Assembly: GCF_947507565.1 (NCBI RefSeq)
Contig: NC_089181.1
Coordinates: 1-64,000 of the forward strand
Reading direction: 5' to 3'
Length of the DNA: 64,000 bases
From: Oscarella lobularis
Taxonomy: Eukaryota; Porifera; Homoscleromorpha; Homosclerophorida; Oscarellidae
Both the position numbers and the translations under genes were made by a program. Of this stretch, positions 31,254 through 41,424 are shown piece by piece (position 1 is the first letter of the stretch; the number at the start of each line of letters is the position of its first letter). The notes beneath the pieces are model-generated. The model did not search any database and was not told the origin of the DNA. It saw nothing but the letters and a program-made list of their open reading frames with translations.

Positions 31254-32072
31254 TCAGTATTGACTCTGCCCTAACATTGCCCCTATACACATTAACAAAG
31301 CCACACAACTCATAAACAATTGCACGGCACTTATCTGACATCCTCCAGAAACCCCCTGTTTACAAAAAGGGAGAAGGCAAAAGGCAAAGGGAGAAGGCAA
31401 AAGGCAAAGGGAAAAGGCAAAAGGCAAAGGGAGAAGGCAAAAGGCAAAGGGAAAAGGCAAAAGGCAAAGGGAGAAGGCAAAAGGCAAAGGAGAAAGCAAA
31501 AGGCAAAGGGAGAAGGCAAAAGGAAAAAGGAAAAGGCAAAAGGCAAAGGAGAAGGCACCGGTGCCATTCGATTCGTCGTGGTCTGACAAATAAAACCTGG
31601 TACCACGTTTACCAATTTTCGCCAATTTTTGACATAAAATTAAGCGAAACCAACAATACGCCTACGCGCGTACACAGTAAACGACACCACCTTAACCGTG
31701 CCGCCACTCCGCGACGCCGCGTCGTACGACGATAAGCGGCACTTCGATCGAGAGGGCATATGGTGCAGTTTACAAATTGCCGCCACTCGACGGCATCCGA
31801 GTCGCCGTTTGCCGTAGAGCACGTGCGAAAGAAAGGGAACACGCCCCCTTTTATGGACAAATTAATTCGGCAAAAACGACGCCAAAAGCGACGCTTCGCT
31901 TCGCAAAACGTTCTAAACCGTCTCGAATCCTTCGTTTCGAAGCCATTCGAAGCTCGCGCCACAACTTGGCGACGCGACGCGTTCGTACGCGCGCTCCGCG
32001 GGCGACGAACGCTCTAAAACTGCTTCGTAACTATCTACTACTTACATTTTGACGTCGCTCGGACCTTCGCAT
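31254..32072 (-). CDS. Candidate spliced gene, copy 2: 42-residue membrane protein with full promoter spacing
   Basis: Exon 1 (ATG 32072 to 32046, nine codons MRRSERRQN) ends at donor GTAAGT (32045-32040). The intron (32045-31356, 690 nt) includes satellite G and ends with the same TGTAAACAG acceptor as the other copies. Exon 2 (31355-31254) joins in phase 0 and encodes 33 residues starting GVSGGCQ, with the span ISAVQLFMSCVALLMCIGAM and the end GQSQY. The N-terminal exon differs completely from copies 1 and 3 but is again short and basic. It is the only U1-type copy that keeps a CRE-like element and E-box upstream. Family unknown; the model needs RNA support. Confidence 0.35.
31368..31556. 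repeat. Short satellite G array
   Basis: Nine units of GAAGGCAAAAGGCAAAGGGA. It ends at GAGAAGGCACCGGTGCC, where GGCACCGGTGCC is a perfect 12-bp palindrome. On the minus strand it precedes the exon-2 acceptor, as in the other two modules. Confidence 0.92.
31600..32039. other. Diverged homologue of 25,750-26,205
   Basis: CpG-rich stretch inside the candidate intron of copy 2. Its matched block 31789-31851 shares 15 of 21 residues with the 26-kb block in one plus-strand frame. Three codon differences are silent and six change the residue, so purifying selection on protein is not shown. Confidence 0.6.
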
Positions 32073-32116
32073 CGTAGAAAACGAGCCAGAAACAGTGTTT
32101 CTTCAAAAGGGGACGC

Positions 32117-32165
32117 GCGCGCTAACATAAGCACGTGACCTCACGGGTTTAACAACGTGATGTCA
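32117..32165 (-). promoter_or_regulatory. Promoter of copy 2: CRE-like, E-box, start motif
   Basis: Minus-strand order: TGACATCA (32165-32158), GTCACGTG (32139-32132), GTTAGCGCGC (32126-32117). Spacing equals that of the 26.3-kb promoter. The TATA position holds only GTTGTTAAAC, so the TATA box is weak or lost. Confidence 0.5.
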
Positions 32166-32261
32166 TAAATAAACTATTACAAATCGGGGTTTCAAACTGC
32201 TACGCCTATAGAATGGCACGGCAACACGTACAGAGCGGTTTCGCGAAGATTGGACGAGTGT

Positions 32262-32762
32262 AATTTGTCCCCAGGACAAACTGTCCACGGACAAATTGTT
32301 CCAGGAAAAATTGTCCCCAGGACAAATTGTCCCAGGACAAATTGTCCCAGGACAAATTGACCCAGGAAAAATTGTCCCAGGACAAATTGTCCACAGGACA
32401 AATTGTCCCAGGACAAATTGTCCCAGGACAAATTGTGCCAGGACAAATTGTCCCAGGACAAATTGTGCCAGGACAATTTGTCCCAAGAAAAATTGTCCCA
32501 AGGAAAAATTGTCCCAAGACAAATTGTCCCCAGGACAAATTGTCCCCAGGACAAATTGTCCCAGGACAAATTGTCCCCAGCACAAATTGTTCCAAGGAGA
32601 AATTGTCCCAGGACAAATTGTCCTAGGACAAAATTTCCCCAGGAAAAATTGTCCCCAAAACAAATTGTCATAGAACAAATTATCCCAGGACCAATTGTCC
32701 CCAGGACAAATTGTCCCCAGGACAAATTGTCCCCAGGAAAAATTGTCCCAGAACAAATTCTC
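32262..32762. repeat. Satellite B array
   Basis: About 30 B units with many AGGAAAAATTGTCC variants, between the copy-2 promoter region and satellite F. Confidence 0.9.
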
Positions 32763-32885
32763 AAAAAATTACAGAGAAATTACAGGGGATTAGCCAACGT
32801 GTCTCTCCTGTAATAAATTACAGAGAAATTACAAGGGGGTTAGCCAACTGGTCTCTCCTGTAATAAATTACAGGGAAATTACAGG
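32763..32885. repeat. Satellite F units (two to three copies)
   Basis: Short F tract; its last ACAGGG runs directly into the GGTGTATATAATCTGGCAGG start of satellite C. Confidence 0.88.
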
Positions 32886-35800
32886 GGGTGTATATAATCT
32901 GGCAGGCGGTGTACGTACTCCGCCAGCAGGCGGTGTATATATTCCGGCAGGCGGTGTACATATTCCGGCAGGCGGTGTAAATATTCCGGCTGGCGGTGTA
33001 TACATTCTGGCAGGCGGTGTAAGTACTCAGCCGGCAGGCGGTGTATATATTCCGGCAGGCGACGAACGTACTCCACCAGCAGGCGGTGTATGTATTCAGG
33101 CAGGCGGTGTAGATATTCCGGCAGGCGGTGTATATATTCTGGCAGGCGGTGTATATATTCCGGCAGGCGGGGTAAATATTCCGGCAGGCGGCGTAGATAT
33201 TTCGGCAGGCGGCGTATATATTCCGGGAGGCGGTGTACGTACTCCGCCGGCAGGCGGAGTATATATTCTGGCAGGCGGGGTACGTACTCCGCCGGCAGGC
33301 GGTGTATATAATCCGGCAGGCGGTGTATATATTCAGGCAGGCGGTGTATATATTCTGGCAGGCGGTGTAAGTACTCAGCGAGCAGGCGGTGTATATTTTC
33401 CGGCAAGCGCTGTACGTACTCCGCCAGCAGGCGGTGTATATATTCCGGCAAGCGGTGTACGTACTCCGCCAGCGGGCGGTGTAGATATTCTGGCAGACGG
33501 TGTAGATATTCTGGCTGGCGGTGTACGTACTCTGCCTGCAGGCGGTGTATATATTTTGGCAGGCGGTGTAAGTACTCCGCCTGCAGGCGGTGTATATATT
33601 CTGGCAGGCGGTGTACGTACTCCGCCGGCAGGCGGTGTATATATTCTCGCAGGCGGCGTACGTACTCCGCCAGCAGGCGGTGTATATATTCCGGCAAGCG
33701 ATGTACCTACTCCGCCAGCAGGTGGTGTATATATTCCGGCAAGCGGTGTACGTACTCCGCCAGCGGGCGGTGTAGATATTCTGGCAAGCGGTGTAGATAT
33801 TCTGGCAGGCGGTGTACGTACTCCGCCTGCAGGCGGTGTATATATTTTGGCAGGCGGTGTACGTACTCTGCCGGCAGGCGGCGTAGATATTCCGGCAGGC
33901 GGCGTATATATTCCGGCAAGCGGTGTACGTACTCCGCCAGAGGGCGGTGTAGATATTCTGGCAGGCGGTGTATTCCTGAAGGCGGTGTATATATTCCGGC
34001 AGGCGGTGTACGTACTCCGCCAGCAGGCGGTGTATATATTCCTGCAGGCGGTGTATATATTCTGGCAGGCGGTGTAAGTAGTCCGCCAGCAGGCGGTGTA
34101 TGTATTCCGGCAGGCGGTGTATATATTCCGGCAGGCGGTGTACGTACTCCACCAGAGGCGGTGTATATTTTCCGGCAGGCGGTGTATTCCGCCAGGCGGT
34201 GTAGATATTCTGGCAGGCGGTGTAAGTACTCCGCCAGCAGCCGGTGTATATTTTCCGGCAGGCGGTTTATTCCGGCAGGCGGTGTAGATATTCTGGCAGG
34301 CGGGGTACGTACTCCGCCGGCAGGCGGTGTATATATTCCGGGAAGCGGTGTATATATTCCAGCAGGCGGAGTATATATTCCGGCAGGCGGTGTATATATT
34401 CCGGAAAGCGTTGTACGTACTCCGCCGGCAGGCGGTGTATATATTCTCACAGGCGGTGTACGTACTCCGCCCGCAGGCGGTGTATATATTCCGGCAGGCG
34501 GTGTACGTACTCCGCCCGCAGGCGGTGTATATATTCCGGCAGGCGGTGTACGTACTCCACCGGCAGGCGGTGTATATATTCCGGCAAGCTGTGTACGTAC
34601 TCCGCCGGCAGGCGGTGTATATAATCTGGCAGGCGGTGTATATATTCTGGCAGGCGGTGTAAGTACTCAGCCAGCAGGCGGTGTATTTTTTCCGGCAAGC
34701 GGTGTACGTACTACGCCAGCAGGCGGTGTATATATTCCGGCAAGCGGTGTATATATTCCGGCAGGCGGTGTATATATTCCGGCAGGCGGTGTACGTACTC
34801 CGCCGGCAAGCGGTGTATATATTCCGGCAGGCGGTGTATATAATCCGGCAGGCGGTGTACGTACTCCGCCGGCAGGCGGTGTATATATTCCGGCAGGCGG
34901 TGTACGTACTCCGCCGGCAGGCGGTGTAGATATTCTGGCAGGCGGTGTACGTACTCCGCCGGCAGGCGGTGTATATATTCTCGCAGGCGGTGTACGTACT
35001 CCGCCCGCAGGCGGTGTATATATTCCGGCAGGCGGTGTACGTACTCCGCCCGCAGGCGGTGTATATATTCCGGCAGGCGGTGTACGTACTCCACCGGCAG
35101 GCGGTGTATATATTCCGGCAAGCTGTGTACGTACTCCGCCGGCAGGCGGTGTATATAATCTGGCAGGCGGTGTATATATTCTGGCAGGCGGTGTAAGTAC
35201 TCAGCCAGCAGGCGGTGTATTTTTTCCGGCAAGCGGTGTACGTACTACGCCAGCAGGCGGTGTATATATTCCGGCAAGCGGTGTATATATTCCGGCAGGC
35301 GGTGTATATATTCCGGCAGGCGGTGTACGTACTCCGCCGGCAAGCGGTGTATATATTCCGGCAGGCGGTGTATATAATCCGGCAGGCGGTGTACGTACTC
35401 CGCCGGCAGGCGGTGTATATATTCCGGCAGGCGGTGTACGTACTCCGCCGGCAGGCGGTGTAGATATTCTGGCAGGCGGTGTACGTACTCCGCCGGCAGG
35501 CGGTGTATATATTCAGGCAGGCGGGGTACGTACTCCGTCGGAAGGCGGTGTATATATTCCGGCAAGCGGTGTATATATTCAGGCAGGCGGTGTATATATT
35601 CAGGCAGGCGGTGTATATATTCTGGCAGGCGGTGTAAGTACTCAGCCAGCAGGTGGTGTATATTTTACGGCAAGCGGTGTACGTACTACGCCAGCAGGCG
35701 GTTTATATATTCTGGGAGGCGGTGTACGTACTCCTCCAGCAGGCGGTGCATATATTCCGTCAAGTGGTGCACGTACTCCGCCAGCAGGCGGTGTAGATAT

Positions 35801-36830
35801 TCTGGCAGGCGGTGTAGATATTTTGGCAGGCGGGGTATATATTCTGGCAGGCAGTGTACCTACTCCGCCAGCAGGCGGTGTATATATTCCGGCAGGCTGT
35901 GTATATATTCCGGAAAGCGGTGTAAGTACTCCGCAAGCAGGCGGTGTATATATTCCGGAAGGCGGTGTAGATATTCCGGCAGGCGGTGAACGTACTCCAC
36001 CAGCAGGCGGTGTAGATATTCCGGCAAGCGGTGTAGATATTTTGGCAGGCGGTGTATATATTCTGGCAGGCGGTGTACGTACTCCGCCGGCAGGCGGTGT
36101 ATATATTCCGGAAAACGGTGTATATATTCCGAAAGGCAGTGTACGTACTCCGCCGGAAGGCGGTGTATATATACCCGCAGGCGTGTACGTACTCCGCCGG
36201 CAGGCGGTGTATATTCTCCGGAGAGCGGTGTATATATTCCGGAAGGCAGCGTACGTACTTTGCCGACAGGCGTTCTATATATTCCGGCAAGCGGTGTACG
36301 TACTCCGCCGGCAGGCTTTGTATATATTACGGCAAGCGGTGTACGTACTTCGCCGGCAGGCGTTGTTTATATTACGGCAAGCGGTGTACATACTCCGGAG
36401 GCAGGCGGTGTATATATTACGGCAAGCGGTGTACATACTCCGCGGGCAGGCGGTGTATATATTCCGGCAGGCGTGTACGTACTCCGCCGGAGGCGGTGTA
36501 TATATTCCGGCAAGCGTTGTATATATTCCGGAAGGCAGTGTACGTACTCTGCTAGCAGGCGGTGTATATATTACGGCAAGCGGTGTACGTACTCCGCCGG
36601 CAGGCGGTGTATATATTCCTGCAGGCGTGTACGTACTCTGCCAGCAGGCGGTGTATATATTACGGCAAGCGGTGTACGTACTCCGCCGGCAGGCGGTGTA
36701 TATATTCCGGCAGGCTGTTTATATATATTCCGGCAAGCGGTGTACGTACTCCGCCGGCAGGCGGTGTATATATTCCGGCAGGCGGTGTATATATTCCGGC
36801 AAGCGGTGTATATATTCCGGCAAGAAACTA
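32886..36830. repeat. Large satellite C array
   Basis: About 3.9 kb of 21/24-bp C units. A 534-bp block is tandemly duplicated: GTGTATTTTTTCCGGCAAGC occurs at 34,681 and 35,215 with the same neighbours. A plus-strand frame of 1015 codons (34161-37208), repeating GVYIPAGGVRTPPAG, arises because both unit sizes are multiples of three. Confidence 0.93.
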
Positions 36831-36914
36831 CAACGGCTACAACTACAACAACTACAACAACGGCTACAAAGGCTACAAAGGCTACAACCAATACAACGAC
36901 TACAACGGCTACAA
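36831..36914. repeat. Satellite D tract
   Basis: Nine or so CTACAACGG-type units with the standard C-to-D and D-to-C junctions. Confidence 0.9.
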
Positions 36915-37790
36915 CGGTGTATATATTCCGGAAGGCAGCGTACGTACTTTGCCGACAGGCAGTGTATATATTACGGAAGCGGTGTACATACTCCGCGGGA
37001 AGGCGGTGTATATATACCGGCAGGCGTGTACGTACTCTGCCAGCAGGCGGTGTATATATTCCGGCAGACGGTGTATATATACCGGCAGGCGTGTACGTAC
37101 TCCGCCGGCAAGCGGTGTATATATTCCGGCAGGCGTGTACGTACTCCGCCGGCAAGCATTGTAGATATTCCGGCAGGCGTGTACGTACTCCGCCGGCAAG
37201 CGGTGTAGATATTCCGGCAGGCGTGTACGTACTCCGCCGGCAGGCGGTGTATATATTCCTGCAGGCGGTGTATATACTCCGGCAGGCGGTGTACGTTCTC
37301 CGCCGGCAGGCGGTGTATATATTCCGCAAAGCGGTGTATATATTCCGGAAGGCAGTGTACGTATTCCGACGGCAGGCTTTTTATATATTCCGGCAAGCGG
37401 TGCATATATTACGGCAAGCGGTGTACATACTCCGGAGGCAGAAGGTGTATATATTACGGCAAGCGGTGTATATATTCCGGAAGGCAGTGTGCGTACTCCG
37501 CCGGAAGGCGGTGTATATATACCGTCAGGCGTGTACGTACTCCGCCGGCAAGCGGTGTATATATTCCGGAAGGTGATGTATATATTCCGGCAAGCGGTGT
37601 ACGTACTCCGCCGGCAGGCGGTGTACATATTCCGGCAGGCGGTGTATATATTCCGGCAGGCGGTCTAAATATTCCGGAGGCGGTGTATATATTCCGGCAG
37701 GCGTGTACGTACTCCGCAGGCAAGCGGTGTATACATTCCGGCAGGCGGTGTATATATTCCGGCAAGCGGTGTATATATTCCGGCAAGAAA
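36915..37790. repeat. Satellite C array
   Basis: C units with many GGCAGGCGTGTACG one-base-short variants, ending in GGCAAGAAACTACAACGG. Confidence 0.9.
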
Positions 37791-37833
37791 CTACAACGGC
37801 TACAACTACAACAACTACCACAACGGCTACAAA
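37791..37833. repeat. Short satellite D tract
   Basis: Bridge from C to E, ending CTACAAAGGACCTGAAGATA, the same bridge as at 58,304. Confidence 0.85.
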
Positions 37834-38105
37834 GGACCTGAAGATAAAGTTGATGGCCTAAACTTTGATTCTAAGGGCCTGAAGATAAAGTTGAGGGCCT
37901 AAACTTTTATTCTAAGGGCCTGAAGATAAAGTTGAGGGCCTAGACTTTGATTCTAAGAGCCTGAAGATAAAGTTGATGGCCTAAACTTTGATTCTAAGGG
38001 CCTGAAGATAAAGTTGAGGGCCTAAACTCTGATTCTAAGGCCCTGAAGATAAACTTGAGGGCCTAGAAATTGATTCTAAGGCCCTGAAGATAAAGTTGAG
38101 GGCCC
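37834..38105. repeat. Satellite E array
   Basis: Six to seven 41-bp units. The duplicated block of 2,494 bp begins inside this array, near 37,938. Confidence 0.92.
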
Positions 38106-38930
38106 AACGGGTCTCTCCTGTAATAAATTACAGCGAAATTACAGGGGTTAGCCAAAGGGTCTCTCCTGTAATAAATTAGAGCGAAACTACCGGGGCTAGC
38201 CAAAGGGTCTCTCTTGTAATAAATTAAAGCGAAATTACAGGGGCTAGCCAAATGTTCTGTCCTGTAATAAACTACAGCGAAATTACAGGGGGTTAGCAAA
38301 CGGGTCTCTCCTGTAATAAACTACAGCGAAATTACAGGGGGTTAGCAAACGGGTCTCTCCTGTAATAAATTACAGCGAAATTACAGGAGGTTAGCCAACG
38401 GGTCTCTCCTGTAATAAATTACACCGAACTAACAGGGGGTTAGCCAACGGGTCTCTCCTGTAATAAATTGCAGCGAAATTACAGGGGGTTAGCAAACGGG
38501 TCTCTCCTGTAATAAATTACAGCGAAATTACAGGGGCTAGCCAAAGGGTCTCTCCTGTAATAAATTACAGCGAATTTACAGGGGGTTAGTAAACGGGTAT
38601 CTCCTGTAATAAATTACAGCGAATATACAGGGGGTTAGCAAACGGGTATCTCCTGTAATAAATTACAGCGAATTTACAGGGGGCTGGCCAACGGGTCTCT
38701 CCTGTAATAAACTACAGCGAAATTACAGGGGGTTAGCCAACGGGTCTCTCCTGTAATAAATTACAGCGAATATATAGGAGCTAGAGAATGGGTCTCTCCT
38801 GGAAAAAATTACAGCCAAATTACAGGGGCTAGCCAACGGGTCTCTCCTGGAATAAATTACAGCGAAATTACAGGGGCTAGACAACGGGTCTATCCTAATA
38901 ATAAATTACAGCGAACTTACACGGGCTAGC
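38106..38930. repeat. Satellite F array, duplicate 1
   Basis: Seventeen F units, identical as far as I could compare to 40,600-41,424. Confidence 0.92.
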
Positions 38931-40599
38931 TAAGGCCCTGAAGATAAAGTTGAGAGCCTAAACTTTCATTCTAAGGACCTGAAGATAAAGTTGAGGGCCT
39001 AAACTTTGATTCTAAGGACCTGAAGATAAAGTTGAGGGCCTAAACTTTGATTCTAAGGCGCTGAAGATAAAGTTGAACGCCTAAACTTTGATTCTAAGGG
39101 CCTGAAGATAAAGTTGAGGTCCTAAACTTTGATTCTAAGGACTTCAAGATAAAATTGAGAGACTAAACTTTGATTCTAAGGACCTGAAGATAAAGTTGAT
39201 GGCCTAAACTTTGATTCTAAGAGCCTTAAGATAAAGTTGATGGCCTAAACTTTTATTCTAAGGGCCTGAAGAAAAAGTTGAGGGCCTAGACTTTGATTCT
39301 AAGGCCCTGAAGATAAATTTGAAGGCCCAAACATTGATTCTAAGGGCCTGAAGATAAAGGTCATGGCCAAAATTCTGATTCTAAGGACCTGAAGATAAAG
39401 TTGAGGGCCTAAACTTTGATTCTAAGAGCCTGAAGATAAAGTTGAGGGCCTAAACTTTGATTCTAAGGACCTGAAGATAAAGTTAAGAGACTAAACTTTG
39501 ATTCTAAGGACCTGAAGATAAAGTTGAACGCCTAAACTTTGATTCTAAGGACCTGAAGATAAAGTTGAACGCCTAAACTTTGATTCCAAGACCCTGAAGA
39601 TAAAGTTGAACGCCTAAACTTTGATTCTAAGGGCCTGAAGATAAAGTTGAGGGCCTAAACTCCGATTCTAAGGACATGAAGATAAAGTTGAGGGCCTAAT
39701 TTTTGATTCTAAGGACCTGAAGATAAAGTTGAGGGCCTAAACTCTGATTCTAAGGACCTGAAGATAAAGTTGAGGGCCTAAACTCTGATTCTAAGGCCCT
39801 GAAGATAAACTTGAGGGCCTAGACTTTGATTCTAAGGCCCTGAAGATAAAGTTGAGGGCATAAATTTTGATTCTAAGGCCCTGAAGAGAAATTTGAAGGC
39901 CCAAACTTTGATTCTAAGGGTCTAAAGTTAAAGTTCAGAGCAAAAACTCTGATTCTAAGGATCTGAAGATAAAGTTGAGGGCCTAGACTTTGATTCTAAG
40001 AGCCTGAAGATAAAATTGATGGCCTAAACTTTGATTCTAAGAGCCTGAAGTTAAAGTTGAGGGCCTAAACTCTGATTCTAAGGCTCTGAAGATAAAGTTG
40101 AGGGCCTAGACTTTGATTCTGAGGCCCTGAAGATAAAGTTGAAGGCCCAAACATTGATTCTAAGGGCCTGAAGATAAAGGTCATGGCCAAAACTCTGATT
40201 CTAAGGACCTGAAGATAAAGTTGAGGGACTAAACTTTGATACTAAGAGCCTGAAGATAAAGTAGAGGGCCTAAACTCCGATTCTACGGACCTGAAGATAA
40301 AGTTGAGAGACTAAACTTTGATTCTAAGGACCTCAAGATAAAGTTGAGGGCATAAAATTTGATTCTAGGGACCTGAAGATGAAGTTGAGGGCCTAAATTT
40401 TGATTCTAAGGACCTGAAGTTAAAGTTGAGGACCTAGACTTTGATTCTAAGAGCCTGAAGATAAAGTTGATGGCCTAAACTTTGATTCTAAGGGCCTGAA
40501 GATAAAGTTGAGGGCCTAAACTCTGATTCTAAGGCCCTGAAGATAAACTTGAGGGCCTAGAAATTGATTCTAAGGCCCTGAAGATAAAGTTGAGGGCCC
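38931..40599. repeat. Satellite E array, duplicate 1
   Basis: About 41 E units. It completes the first copy of the 2,494-bp duplication (about 37,938-40,431). Confidence 0.92.
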
Positions 40600-41424
40600 A
40601 ACGGGTCTCTCCTGTAATAAATTACAGCGAAATTACAGGGGTTAGCCAAAGGGTCTCTCCTGTAATAAATTAGAGCGAAACTACCGGGGCTAGCCAAAGG
40701 GTCTCTCTTGTAATAAATTAAAGCGAAATTACAGGGGCTAGCCAAATGTTCTGTCCTGTAATAAACTACAGCGAAATTACAGGGGGTTAGCAAACGGGTC
40801 TCTCCTGTAATAAACTACAGCGAAATTACAGGGGGTTAGCAAACGGGTCTCTCCTGTAATAAATTACAGCGAAATTACAGGAGGTTAGCCAACGGGTCTC
40901 TCCTGTAATAAATTACACCGAACTAACAGGGGGTTAGCCAACGGGTCTCTCCTGTAATAAATTGCAGCGAAATTACAGGGGGTTAGCAAACGGGTCTCTC
41001 CTGTAATAAATTACAGCGAAATTACAGGGGCTAGCCAAAGGGTCTCTCCTGTAATAAATTACAGCGAATTTACAGGGGGTTAGTAAACGGGTATCTCCTG
41101 TAATAAATTACAGCGAATATACAGGGGGTTAGCAAACGGGTATCTCCTGTAATAAATTACAGCGAATTTACAGGGGGCTGGCCAACGGGTCTCTCCTGTA
41201 ATAAACTACAGCGAAATTACAGGGGGTTAGCCAACGGGTCTCTCCTGTAATAAATTACAGCGAATATATAGGAGCTAGAGAATGGGTCTCTCCTGGAAAA
41301 AATTACAGCCAAATTACAGGGGCTAGCCAACGGGTCTCTCCTGGAATAAATTACAGCGAAATTACAGGGGCTAGACAACGGGTCTATCCTAATAATAAAT
41401 TACAGCGAACTTACACGGGCTAGC
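40600..41424. repeat. Satellite F array, duplicate 2
   Basis: Second copy of 38,106-38,930, with the same variant units in the same order (GGCTGGCCAACGGG, GAGCTAGAGAATGGG). Confidence 0.92.
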
